Shown piece after piece: positions 1 through 6,325 of a DNA stretch of 64,000 nt (positions within the stretch are counted from its first letter, which is position 1; each line of letters opens with the position of its first letter). This DNA comes from Microcoleus sp. EPA2 (GTDB lineage: Bacteria; Cyanobacteriota; Cyanobacteriia; Cyanobacteriales; Microcoleaceae): NCBI GenBank assembly GCA_020882975.1, contig JAHRFD010000001.1, positions 494,388 through 558,387 of the forward strand, given 5' to 3'. The translations under genes were made by a program, and so were the position numbers. The notes below the pieces were generated by a model. The model did not search any database, was not told where the DNA came from, and was given only the letters and a program-made list of their open reading frames with translations.

Positions 1-789
1 CAGTTGCAGTGCAGGGGGGGCTAGGGTTGTAGCTGCGGCGCTATCACTTTCTGCGGGAGTTTGTTGCCCATTAGCTCCTGGAGCGTTCTGTTCTTGCGCT
101 GTGGAACCCGATCGACTCACAGCATTCACCACTGACAACATTGTCCCGCAAATCACCGCCATCCCAACTCCCAAAATCAACAAACGAGTAGCGTACACCA
201 GCGGTGGTGTCGTGCTAGGTGTGGGTCGTTTGCGGGGTTTATCGCTGGCTTGGGGGCGCTGTTTGGGGTCGGGGCGTTTTTTGACCTTGGGAGGCGTTTC
301 AGTGTCTGCAATGCGACCTAAATAGGACTGGGAGCGACTTCCGGGACGGGATGCAGGGGTGGTTGGCGGTATAAACTGGCTGTTGGGATTGCTGGCCGGA
401 CTCAGATTTTCTGGTGTTGGCCCTGGATTGAACAAATCTACAGCAGCGAGGCCTTTTTTGGGAGATTGACGGCTCTTCGACTGGGGAGTTTTGCTAGTTC
501 GGGGTTTTTTACCCGTAATTGCAGATTGGGGATTGGATAAAAAGTCTGGTGTGTTTAATTCTGCGGGGGGATTAGCAGGGGAATTTGCCCTAATTCTGCT
601 GCCGCTTGGTGGTTCCAATGGTAGAGTCGAAGGTTCTTTTGCTTTACTGGAAGCTGGCGGTTTTGGTTTCTGCGATTGGGTGGAACCGCGGCGGCCTGAT
701 TTGCTAGACTGATTTGTTTTGCTCGACTGCTGAGATGATATTGAGGAGATCTCTGAGAATATCGATCGCTTGGGAAACCGCTCTGCCAC
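1..789 (-). CDS. Probable serine hydrolase (class A beta-lactamase-like), N-terminal part only
   Basis: An open frame of 263 codons begins at a GTG (787-789) and runs off the left edge of the window. The start is supported by AAGGAG seven bases upstream on the minus strand. The visible part is about 195 residues of low-complexity Ser/Pro/Lys/Arg-rich sequence, then one membrane segment containing YATRLLILGVGMAVICGTML, then another disordered stretch. This layout (cytoplasmic disordered tail, single membrane anchor, periplasmic domain beyond) resembles cyanobacterial membrane-anchored serine hydrolases, but the catalytic domain lies outside the window. The function is therefore inferred only from the anchor style. 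It is transcribed in the same direction as the methyltransferase gene upstream, with a 41-bp gap. The frame and start are well supported; the family is not. Confidence 0.55.
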   Translation of the reverse strand, partial: MAERFPKRSIFSEISSISSQQSSKTNQSSKSGRRGSTQSQKPKPPASSKAKEPSTLPLEPPSGSRIRANSPANPPAELNTPDFLSNPQSAITGKKPRTSKTPQSKSRQSPKKGLAAVDLFNPGPTPENLSPASNPNSQFIPPTTPASRPGSRSQSYLGRIADTETPPKVKKRPDPKQRPQASDKPRKRPTPSTTPPLVYATRLLILGVGMAVICGTMLSVVNAVSRSGSTAQEQNAPGANGQQTPAESDSAAATTLAPPALQL

Positions 790-830
790 GTCTTACTCCT
801 TCACCAATGTACACTTCAAATTGCTGATTT

Positions 831-1781
831 TTAATCTGGATCGCTCGCCTTTTGAGCTGGATAATCGGGCAACGCCTGATCCAGACTATCAGAAACAGGA
901 CCGATCGGGTGAGTTTTTCCGATCGCCCATTCTACTTGTCGGAGAATCCCCCGCAACATGGCGACTTCCCCAACGGAAGGATAGGCGCGATTATATAAAT
1001 GGCGAAATTTTGCCATCCGGCTGGCTGCTGTGTGGGGATGCAAGTATCCCACTTTTAACAACAAAGTTTCTAGTTGCTGGTAGTATCCTTCTAAATTTTC
1101 TAAGGTAGCAGAAGCATCTTCTTCCTTCACCGCTTGGGGGAGGTGATGATTCCTTCCGGGAGTTGGGGGGGGTGATGATTCCTTCCCCCCTTGGGGGAGG
1201 TAGGGGGGAGTTTCCTTATTTTCCCCCCTTGGGGGGGGTTCCTTCTTTTCCCCCCTTGGGGGGGGTAGGGGGGGGTTGACTTCGATGGGGGGGTTAAGAA
1301 CTAACTTATATAATTCATAGCAGCAGATAGCAACGGCTTGGGCGAGATTTAGGGAGGTGTAAGCTTCGCTGGAGGGAATGCGGATCAGGCGCTGAGCATA
1401 GTTTAATTCGGCGTTGGTTAGGCCACAGTCTTCTCGACCAAAAATGAGAGCGCTGGGGGCTTCTAGGAGCCAAGGTAAGGCATCTGCTGGTGCTTCTGGC
1501 TTTGTGGCTAAGGGGCGATCGTCCCCTGTGGTGGCGATCGCCCTTGTACAGCCTACCAAAGCCGCTGGCAAACTCTCAACTACTCTGGCATTTTCCAATA
1601 TATCGGCGGCGCGCACAGCCATCAGTCGGGCTTCTGCTCCTAAATAATCGCACTGGGGATTGACCAAAACTAATTGGTGCAAACCCATATTTTTGAGCAC
1701 GCGGGCTACAGAGCCTACATTCAAAGGGCCTGCGGGTTCAACTAAGATAATTCGGATGTTGGCGGCGGCCGTTGAGAGCAT
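831..1781 (-). CDS. TrmJ-like tRNA/rRNA 2'-O-methyltransferase (SpoU/TrmH superfamily)
   Basis: This SPOUT-fold methyltransferase should transfer a methyl group from SAM to a ribose 2'-OH, in TrmJ at tRNA position 32. The N-terminal half carries the family motifs: LVEPAGPLNVGSVARVLKNM (about residues 13-32), IFGREDCGLTNAE (about 112-125) and RIPSSEAYTSLNLAQAVAI (about 133-152). The C-terminal helical part resumes with LENLEGYYQQLETLLLKVGY. Between them, residues about 165-218 are a Pro/Gly/Lys/Glu-rich stretch encoded by repeated C/G-run units (1126-1290) that does not belong to the fold. The insert sits at the junction between the catalytic domain and the C-terminal extension, so the enzyme may tolerate it. 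The start is the only upstream ATG before the intergenic region. The SpoU class is certain; TrmJ specificity is inferred. Confidence 0.85.
   Translation of the reverse strand: MLSTAAANIRIILVEPAGPLNVGSVARVLKNMGLHQLVLVNPQCDYLGAEARLMAVRAADILENARVVESLPAALVGCTRAIATTGDDRPLATKPEAPADALPWLLEAPSALIFGREDCGLTNAELNYAQRLIRIPSSEAYTSLNLAQAVAICCYELYKLVLNPPIEVNPPLPPPRGEKKEPPPRGENKETPPYLPQGGKESSPPPTPGRNHHLPQAVKEEDASATLENLEGYYQQLETLLLKVGYLHPHTAASRMAKFRHLYNRAYPSVGEVAMLRGILRQVEWAIGKTHPIGPVSDSLDQALPDYPAQKASDPD
1126..1290. repeat. C/G-run palindromic repeat cluster inserted in frame in the trmJ-like gene
   Basis: Several units of the form CCCCCCTTGGGGGG, alternating with TGATGATTCCTTCC and TTTCCTT spacers, sit inside the methyltransferase frame. 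They are translated as PPPRGE / PPLPPPRGEK / PYLPQGG-like residues. Related sequences occur at 2689-2735, 23190-23240 and 24827-24865. Confidence 0.8.
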
Positions 1782-1953
1782 TTAATTTAGGGAGATATAG
1801 CGAAGGAAGAAGGAAGAGGCAATGGTGAGCAAGGGTTTCAGCAATCAACAATGTCTGTTCCACAAGCAAATTGTTTTTTTCGCAACAGGCATCTTGCGTG
1901 CTCTTGAAAATGATACAAAATGTAAATTAGTTATATGTATTGTCAAAATTAAC

Positions 1954-2109
1954 ATGGCTAAGCAGCGATCGAAATCCGATTTACCTACAAAAATTTGCCC
2001 GGTGTGCGATCGACCTTTTACTTGGCGCAAAAAATGGGCTGAGTGTTGGGATGATGTCAAATACTGCTCGGAACGCTGTCGTCGCCGTCGGCATAGCACC
2101 GAAAATTAA
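1954..2109 (+). CDS. DUF2256 family small zinc-binding-like protein
   Basis: This 51-residue protein matches DUF2256. Two CxxC pairs (ICPVC and YCSERC) flank a conserved block, RPFTWRKKW, followed by an aromatic/acidic stretch, and the protein ends in a basic tail. The four cysteines suggest a small zinc knuckle. The frame is open upstream to 1822, but the family begins at the ATG at 1954 (MAKQRSKSD), so the longer start is rejected. Its biochemical role is unknown; in other bacteria DUF2256 genes are often seen near photolyase/cryptochrome genes, which are not present here. It lies 69 bp upstream of the isoaspartyl peptidase gene on the same strand and could be cotranscribed with it. Confidence 0.85.
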   Translation: MAKQRSKSDLPTKICPVCDRPFTWRKKWAECWDDVKYCSERCRRRRHSTEN

Positions 2110-2178
2110 GAATTTCTTGCCATTTACAAAACCGAGGTTAAGATTGCAAAGGAAAAATCCTAGGTTAATTTAAAAAGT

Positions 2179-3153
2179 ATGGCATCGCAACAGGTACAAC
2201 CAAAGTTAGTTATTCACGGCGGTGCCGGCAGTTCTCTACATAGCAAAGGCGGAATTGAGGCGGTACGTAAATCGCTTTATCATGTTTTGGAGGAAGTTTA
2301 TCCCCTGCTCAAAGATGGTGCGAGTGCCGTAGATGCAGTGGTGCGGGGCTGTCGGTTATTGGAAGATGACCCACGTTTTAATGCGGGTACGGGTTCTGTG
2401 GTGCAGTCAGATGGTCAAATTCGGATGAGTGCTTCGTTGATGGATGGTTTTGTGCAGCGTTTCAGCGGGGCGATTAATGTTTCTCGCGTTCAAAATCCGA
2501 TCGAACTTGCTAAATTTTTGCAGACTTCGGACGATCGGGTACTCTCGGATTATGGCTCGGCGGAATTGTTGCGAGAACTTCACTTGCCGATTTACGATCC
2601 TATGACGGATTTGCGTTTACATGAGTGGATGGAGGAACGCAAAGGCAATTTTAGCAGAGCCATGGCTACTGTGGTGGCGGAACCGGCCTCACCCCCCCTG
2701 TCCCCCCTTGGTAAGGGGGGAGAAAGGGGGGTAGGTACGATCGGAGTCGTAGCTTTGGATGCCGAGGGACGTTTGGCGGCGGGAACTTCTACTGGTGGTA
2801 AGGGTTTTGAGCGGATTGGGCGGGTTAGCGACTCGGCGATGCCGGCGGGAAATTATGCTACTGGAAGTGCAGGGGTAAGTTGTACCGGAATTGGCGAACA
2901 CATTATGGATGAGTGTTTGGCTGCCAGAATTGTGATTCGGGTGACGGATGGTTTTAGTTTGAAAGCTGCTTTTGAGCGTTCTTTTACCGAAGCTGACGAA
3001 CATAAACGGGATTTTGGGGCAATTGGTATTGATGCTACTGGTGCGATCGCTTGTGGTAAAACTAGCGATGTGCTTCTAGGTGCTTTTCACAATGGTATGC
3101 AGATGGGCGATTGTTTGGAAATGAGTAAGGGAACTCTAGTTTTTATTGCTTAA
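2179..3153 (+). CDS. Isoaspartyl peptidase / plant-type L-asparaginase (Ntn hydrolase)
   Basis: This enzyme hydrolyses beta-aspartyl peptides and L-asparagine. It is made as a precursor that cleaves itself to expose an N-terminal threonine. The N-terminal part has LVIHGGAGSS and the conserved block DDPRFNAGTGSV. The cleavage site is GTIGVVALD, with the nucleophile Thr at about residue 187, followed by GTSTGG. The beta subunit has GNYATGSAGVSCTGIGE. Residues about 171-186, directly before the catalytic Thr, are a Pro/Gly/Lys/Arg-rich segment encoded by a C/G-run palindrome (2689-2735). That position is the variable, flexible end of the alpha subunit in this family, so activity is probably kept. 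Length (324 aa) is normal for the family allowing for the insert. It is convergent with the nucleotidyltransferase gene downstream. Confidence 0.92.
   Translation: MASQQVQPKLVIHGGAGSSLHSKGGIEAVRKSLYHVLEEVYPLLKDGASAVDAVVRGCRLLEDDPRFNAGTGSVVQSDGQIRMSASLMDGFVQRFSGAINVSRVQNPIELAKFLQTSDDRVLSDYGSAELLRELHLPIYDPMTDLRLHEWMEERKGNFSRAMATVVAEPASPPLSPLGKGGERGVGTIGVVALDAEGRLAAGTSTGGKGFERIGRVSDSAMPAGNYATGSAGVSCTGIGEHIMDECLAARIVIRVTDGFSLKAAFERSFTEADEHKRDFGAIGIDATGAIACGKTSDVLLGAFHNGMQMGDCLEMSKGTLVFIA
2689..2735. repeat. C/G-run palindrome inserted just before the autocleavage site
   Basis: CCCCCCCTGTCCCCCCTTGG is followed by AAGGGGGGAGAAAGGGGGGT, giving a hairpin-forming in-frame unit translated as SPPLSPLGKGGERGV. 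It belongs to the same repeat family as the units in the trmJ-like and amidase genes. Confidence 0.8.
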
Positions 3154-3186
3154 AAAGCATTTTGAATAAGTGGTTTAGCTCCCCGG

Positions 3187-3211
3187 CTTCTTGAACAAGT
3201 CGGGGTTCTCG
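3187..3211. terminator. Hairpin between convergent genes
   Basis: CCCCGGCTT and AAGTCGGGG pair over nine bases around a 7-nt loop (one G-U pair). It lies between the stop codons of the isoaspartyl peptidase (+) and nucleotidyltransferase (-) genes, where a bidirectional terminator is expected. No strong T-run follows, so it may instead be one of the dispersed palindromes; a related CCCCGACTT...AAGTCGGGG unit lies near 24980. Confidence 0.45.
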
Positions 3212-3263
3212 ATGGGTGTTAGTTTTATCACTTACTGACAAGCTGAATTGATTCGCAGCTACC

Positions 3264-4208
3264 TTAATCCTCGATCGCACTTCGGCGCGCTTTAATCAAA
3301 AACTGATTAGCCTTTTCATAATTAGGGCGTTCGGGTAAGCAACTTGAGTCAAAGGCGCGATCGAACTCTCGATGCAAATCCAGCCGCCACTGATTCACCT
3401 CATCCCAGGGTACTTCCTGATTGCGGATCGACAAAAGTTGCGATCGATAATCATCCACTCGCACCGGCACAAAACCCTCCTTGAGCACCGTAATTCCTGA
3501 CAACAACAACCGAATTAAGTGCATGGCGTGCTTCCAGCGAATTTCTCCTGAATTTCGCAAGTCTTGCTCCATTTTTTTAAACTGAGATAAAACGTAGCCG
3601 TTGTAAGTTTGATAAACCAATTTAGACAGAAAGATTTCCCGCATTTCCAGCAATTCTTGTGCTACAGGGGAAAGGGTTTCTACCAAAGGAGTATACAAAC
3701 ATTCCAGCACATTTGGATTACCTTTGAGCGCCACAATCAAAAACTTTTGCAGTTCCCAATAACATTCATCATTTTGCTTGTTTTCCAATTGCTCTGGAAT
3801 CCCATAAAGCGACCAATGAAGGTTTGCGGGTGGCAGATAAATCCCGCGCCGATCTGTATCAGATTGCGCGTTATCTAAACCATAGGCTTTGGAACCGACT
3901 ATGCAGCGGTAAATGACAGAATCATACAGGTTATATTCTGCTAAAAAATCTGCTTTTGACTGCAATCCTTCGCTCTGAAACTGCTTGCGGATACTGAGTT
4001 CGTGTCGCCGTAAACTGATTTCTGTGCCGTCTGGGAGTTTGACTAAATATGCGTGAGAATTATCCGTAGGCGATTGAACGATGACACCTACTGCTCCTGG
4101 TTTCCAAGATTGATTAGTGGCGGGGTTTTTGACCTCGATTTTGGTGACAATCTGGGTTCCTGCGGGGATGATTAAGTTGAAATTTTGGGAAATATTGGCA
4201 TTTGCCAT
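3264..4208 (-). CDS. RlaP-like nucleotidyltransferase (DNA polymerase beta superfamily)
   Basis: This 314-residue protein contains the minimal nucleotidyltransferase core GSKAYGLDNAQSDTDRRGIY (about residues 104-123), with the GS motif and the paired metal-binding aspartates in the SDTDRRG context typical of the RlaP/YcgL family (PF10127). The long helical C-terminal region (WELQKFLIVALKGNPNVLE, YNGYVLSQFKKM, RWKHAMHLIRLL) also matches that family. The N-terminal roughly 75 residues look like an added small beta domain (VKLPDGTEISLRRHEL). The start ATG is preceded by GGAGG eight bases upstream, a strong ribosome site. Members have been linked to RNA repair in some bacteria; no ligase neighbour is seen here. 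Substrate unknown. Confidence 0.8.
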   Translation of the reverse strand: MANANISQNFNLIIPAGTQIVTKIEVKNPATNQSWKPGAVGVIVQSPTDNSHAYLVKLPDGTEISLRRHELSIRKQFQSEGLQSKADFLAEYNLYDSVIYRCIVGSKAYGLDNAQSDTDRRGIYLPPANLHWSLYGIPEQLENKQNDECYWELQKFLIVALKGNPNVLECLYTPLVETLSPVAQELLEMREIFLSKLVYQTYNGYVLSQFKKMEQDLRNSGEIRWKHAMHLIRLLLSGITVLKEGFVPVRVDDYRSQLLSIRNQEVPWDEVNQWRLDLHREFDRAFDSSCLPERPNYEKANQFLIKARRSAIED

Positions 4209-4345
4209 GAGGGAACCTCCGGGGGGGCAAGAGTTATAATATTATTGTAACATATGTGTAGTATTAAGGAAAGGGAGTTTTGGGCGATCGCGTTCCGCCC
4301 CGCAAGCTAAGGCAATTTTGACCTTGTTGAACAGTGTCTAATTAT

Positions 4346-4388
4346 TAAGGAGGAAGATTAATGCGTTATACTATGGTAATCGAAGGAG
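4346..4388 (+). pseudogene. 5' remnant of a hicB gene with its ribosome site
   Basis: The stretch GAGGAAGATTAATGCGTTAT continuing into CT.TGGTAAT.GAA is nearly identical to the junction at 5407-5442, where the real hicB starts inside the hicA stop codon. Only about eight hicB codons survive (MRYTMVIE); the frame then runs out of phase into the Uma2 gene. The copy includes the TAATG overlap and Shine-Dalgarno region, so it is a duplicated fragment. Confidence 0.6.
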
Positions 4389-4397
4389 ATATTTCAA

Positions 4398-5006
4398 ATG
4401 ATTTCTCAACTACAACCTCAATTCATGAGTCCCCAAGAATATCTGGAATGGGAAGAACAACAACCCATTAAATATGAATATATGAATGGGGAAATCTTTG
4501 CTATGACCGGGGGAATTCTGGCCCATAACTCCATTGCGATCAACCTGACATCTGCACTCAAAAATCACTTGCGGGGTAAAGGTTGTAAAGTTTTTATGGC
4601 AGATGCCAAACTAGGGGTTTCGCAAAATGGTCCTTTTCACTATCCAGATGTCATGGTCAGTTGCGATCCACTCGACCAAAAAGCCCGTAAAGTTATTTAT
4701 CATCCCTGTTTAATTGTTGAAGTGCTATCTCCAAGAACAGAAGCATTCGATCGCGGCCAGAAATTTAGAAATTACCGTCAAATTGAAAGTTTAAAAGAAT
4801 ATGTTTTGATTGAAGCCGATCGCCTGAACGTGGAATGTTACCGCATCAATGAGAAAGGCAAATGGGAACTCACTGCTTATTGTCTTGACGCGACAACTAT
4901 CGACGGTACAGAAGTAGAAGTTGATTTTACGAGCGTTGATTTCTGCTGTCCGATTTCTCTGCTGTATGAAGATGTTGTTTTTCCCGAAGATCATCCTGTT
5001 TTCTAG
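4398..5006 (+). CDS. Uma2 family endonuclease-like protein (DUF820)
   Basis: Uma2/DUF820 proteins have a PD-(D/E)XK restriction-endonuclease-like fold and are heavily expanded in filamentous cyanobacteria; cellular roles are largely unknown. Here the family start MSPQEYLEWEEQQPIKYEYMNGE, the catalytic-type motifs HYPDVMV and CLIVEVLSP, and the block FRNYRQIESLKEYVLI are all present, so the fold looks complete at 202 residues. The ATG at 4398 is preceded by AAGGAG at a 10-base distance. A hicB 5' fragment lies immediately upstream, so the gene may be translated from a captured hicB leader. The 3' end abuts a 75-bp palindromic repeat that begins exactly at the end of the stop codon. Confidence 0.88.
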   Translation: MISQLQPQFMSPQEYLEWEEQQPIKYEYMNGEIFAMTGGILAHNSIAINLTSALKNHLRGKGCKVFMADAKLGVSQNGPFHYPDVMVSCDPLDQKARKVIYHPCLIVEVLSPRTEAFDRGQKFRNYRQIESLKEYVLIEADRLNVECYRINEKGKWELTAYCLDATTIDGTEVEVDFTSVDFCCPISLLYEDVVFPEDHPVF

Positions 5007-5080
5007 TTGTAGGGTGCGTCAGGGCAGAATGTGACGACAACAAACTAAGAATTTCCCCCTGACGCACCCTACTGTTAGCT
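5006..5080. repeat. 75-bp palindromic repeat, copy 1
   Basis: The unit has 14-bp perfect inverted ends, GTAGGGTGCGTCAG and CTGACGCACCCTAC (5009-5022 and 5059-5072). It is almost identical to the copy at 5738-5812. It is a small non-coding, MITE-like palindrome; the two copies bracket hicAB. Confidence 0.85.
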
Positions 5081-5224
5081 TACTGTGTTGAACATTGTCT
5101 TCAGATTGAGCAGAATCAGGTTTTTTATCAGTCGCCCTAGGTTACAATCGAGAGGTTGCTGAAGTTAAAGCATATTATGGGGATATAAATGCGGGAGTTG
5201 ATGAATTTTATAGATAAATGAACA

Positions 5225-5419
5225 ATGAAAGTTAGAGAAGTTATTAAAATGTTAGAAGATGATGGTTGGTATTTAGCTAGAACAAGGGGCAGTCACCGTC
5301 AATTCAAACACCCAGAAAAGGCTGGAACTGTCACGGTGTCAGGTAATTTAGGCATTGATATGCCAATTGGTACGCTTAAAAGTGTTTTGCGACAATCTCA
5401 ACTAGAGGAGGAAGATTAA
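5225..5419 (+). CDS. hicA: HicA-type toxin (mRNA interferase)
   Basis: HicA toxins are small double-stranded-RNA-binding-like ribonucleases that cleave mRNA and are blocked by HicB. The 64-residue protein shows the YcfA/HicA pattern: MKVREVIKMLEDDGWYL, then the conserved active-site region TRGSHRQFKHP with the catalytic-type histidine, then the strand-rich TVTVSGNLGIDMPIGTLKSV. Length is typical. The stop codon overlaps the hicB start by one base (TAATG), so the pair is translationally coupled in the common toxin-first order. The pair lies between two copies of a 75-bp palindrome, which suggests it may have moved as a cassette. A possible C-terminal scrap of another gene, ending in YGDINAGVDEFYR, lies directly upstream (about 5150-5216). 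Confidence 0.92.
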   Translation: MKVREVIKMLEDDGWYLARTRGSHRQFKHPEKAGTVTVSGNLGIDMPIGTLKSVLRQSQLEEED

Positions 5420-5625
5420 TGCGTTATGCTGTGGTAATTGAAAAAGGTAAAACTAGCTACGGTGCGTATGTTCCCGATTTACCGGGATGTGTGGCTGTGG
5501 CTGAAAGTTTAGAAGAGGTGAGGAATTTAATTAAAGAGGCGATCGCATTTCATATTGAAGGACTACAAGAGGATGCTTTTCCGATTCCCGAACCTGTCTC
5601 TATTTGCGAATATGTTGAAGCTTAA
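5419..5625 (+). CDS. hicB: HicB-type antitoxin
   Basis: This 68-residue protein has the partial RNase-H-like HicB fold. Family motifs are MRYAVVIEKG, YGAYVPDLPGCVAV and SLEEVRNLIKEAIAFHIE. It should bind and neutralise the HicA product encoded immediately upstream. It is a short form without the C-terminal DNA-binding (CopG or HTH) extension found in longer HicB proteins, so it may not autoregulate by itself. The start overlaps the hicA stop (TAATG) with AGAGGAGGAAG as ribosome site inside hicA. Its first codons are duplicated upstream of the Uma2 gene at 4361. Confidence 0.92.
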   Translation: MRYAVVIEKGKTSYGAYVPDLPGCVAVAESLEEVRNLIKEAIAFHIEGLQEDAFPIPEPVSICEYVEA

Positions 5626-5737
5626 GCTAAGCACCAATTAATTTTTATTTCCAGTCCGTTTTTCTACCTGCTTGATTTTTTCCTCATACCCCCTTTTCAC
5701 TTTCATGTTGTGCAGGAAGTGCTACACGCCCATGAAA

Positions 5738-5812
5738 GTTGTAGGGTGCGTCAGGGCAGAATGTGACGACAATAAACTAAGAATTTCCCCCTGACGCACC
5801 CTACTGTTAGCT
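5738..5812. repeat. 75-bp palindromic repeat, copy 2
   Basis: Same unit and same orientation as 5006-5080, with only one or two visible differences. It follows hicB by about 110 bp and precedes tRNA-Val. Confidence 0.85.
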
Positions 5813-5845
5813 GTGAAAAATGTGGGTTAGTTTGAGTGAAAAAAA

Positions 5846-5917
<72 letters not shown>

Positions 5918-6032
5918 GTAGATAACTAATCTATCATACTATGTCCAGATTTGCAAGCACAATTTCCCGAAAAATTTAGTGGCACTCGACAAAATGCCCG
6001 ATCGCACGCACAGGCATTAGTCGAGCCTAGCA

Positions 6033-6245
6033 TCAATCAACCAACCACCAGCCCGCCGCGGGGCCGACAAATCGTACTACAACCCACCAAGCAACCAGCA
6101 AACTAATCCCGATCCAGCTTCCCCGACTTGTCCACTTTACAAAATCTTCGCTTTGGGTTTTCGTGATCGGCAGCCAAGGATAGATACGTTCTTCTTCACC
6201 ATACTTGTCGCCGATCGCCTGTTTGCGACGTTTAGATTCGCCCAT
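6033..6245 (-). CDS. DUF2839 family small membrane protein
   Basis: This 70-residue protein is a clear DUF2839 member, a family found essentially in cyanobacteria. It has the conserved N-terminus MGESKRRKQAIGDKYG, then EERIYPWLPITKTQSEDFVKWT, then a single hydrophobic segment (SWIGISLLVAWWVVVRFVGP). This predicts a cytoplasmic charged head and one C-terminal membrane anchor. No function is established. It is encoded in the same direction as the EF-G-like gene, about 80 bp away from that gene's stop, and could be transcribed alone. Confidence 0.9.
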   Translation of the reverse strand: MGESKRRKQAIGDKYGEEERIYPWLPITKTQSEDFVKWTSRGSWIGISLLVAWWVVVRFVGPAAGWWLVD

Positions 6246-6325
6246 AATCTTTGTCTACTAAATTAGATTTCCAATTGGATACTGAACCAAATTATACGCC
6301 AACAGGTCAAACCCGCCCCTAGGGT

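Noticed and set aside
4398-5006. Uma2 plus HicAB as a novel defence system
   Set aside because: Both families are common scattered genes in cyanobacteria; adjacency here is explained by repeats and a duplicated hicB leader, with no effector partner.
5150-5216. Short reading EVAEVKAYYGDINAGVDEFYR before hicA
   Set aside because: It looks like a coding scrap, but it is too short to assign and has no start.
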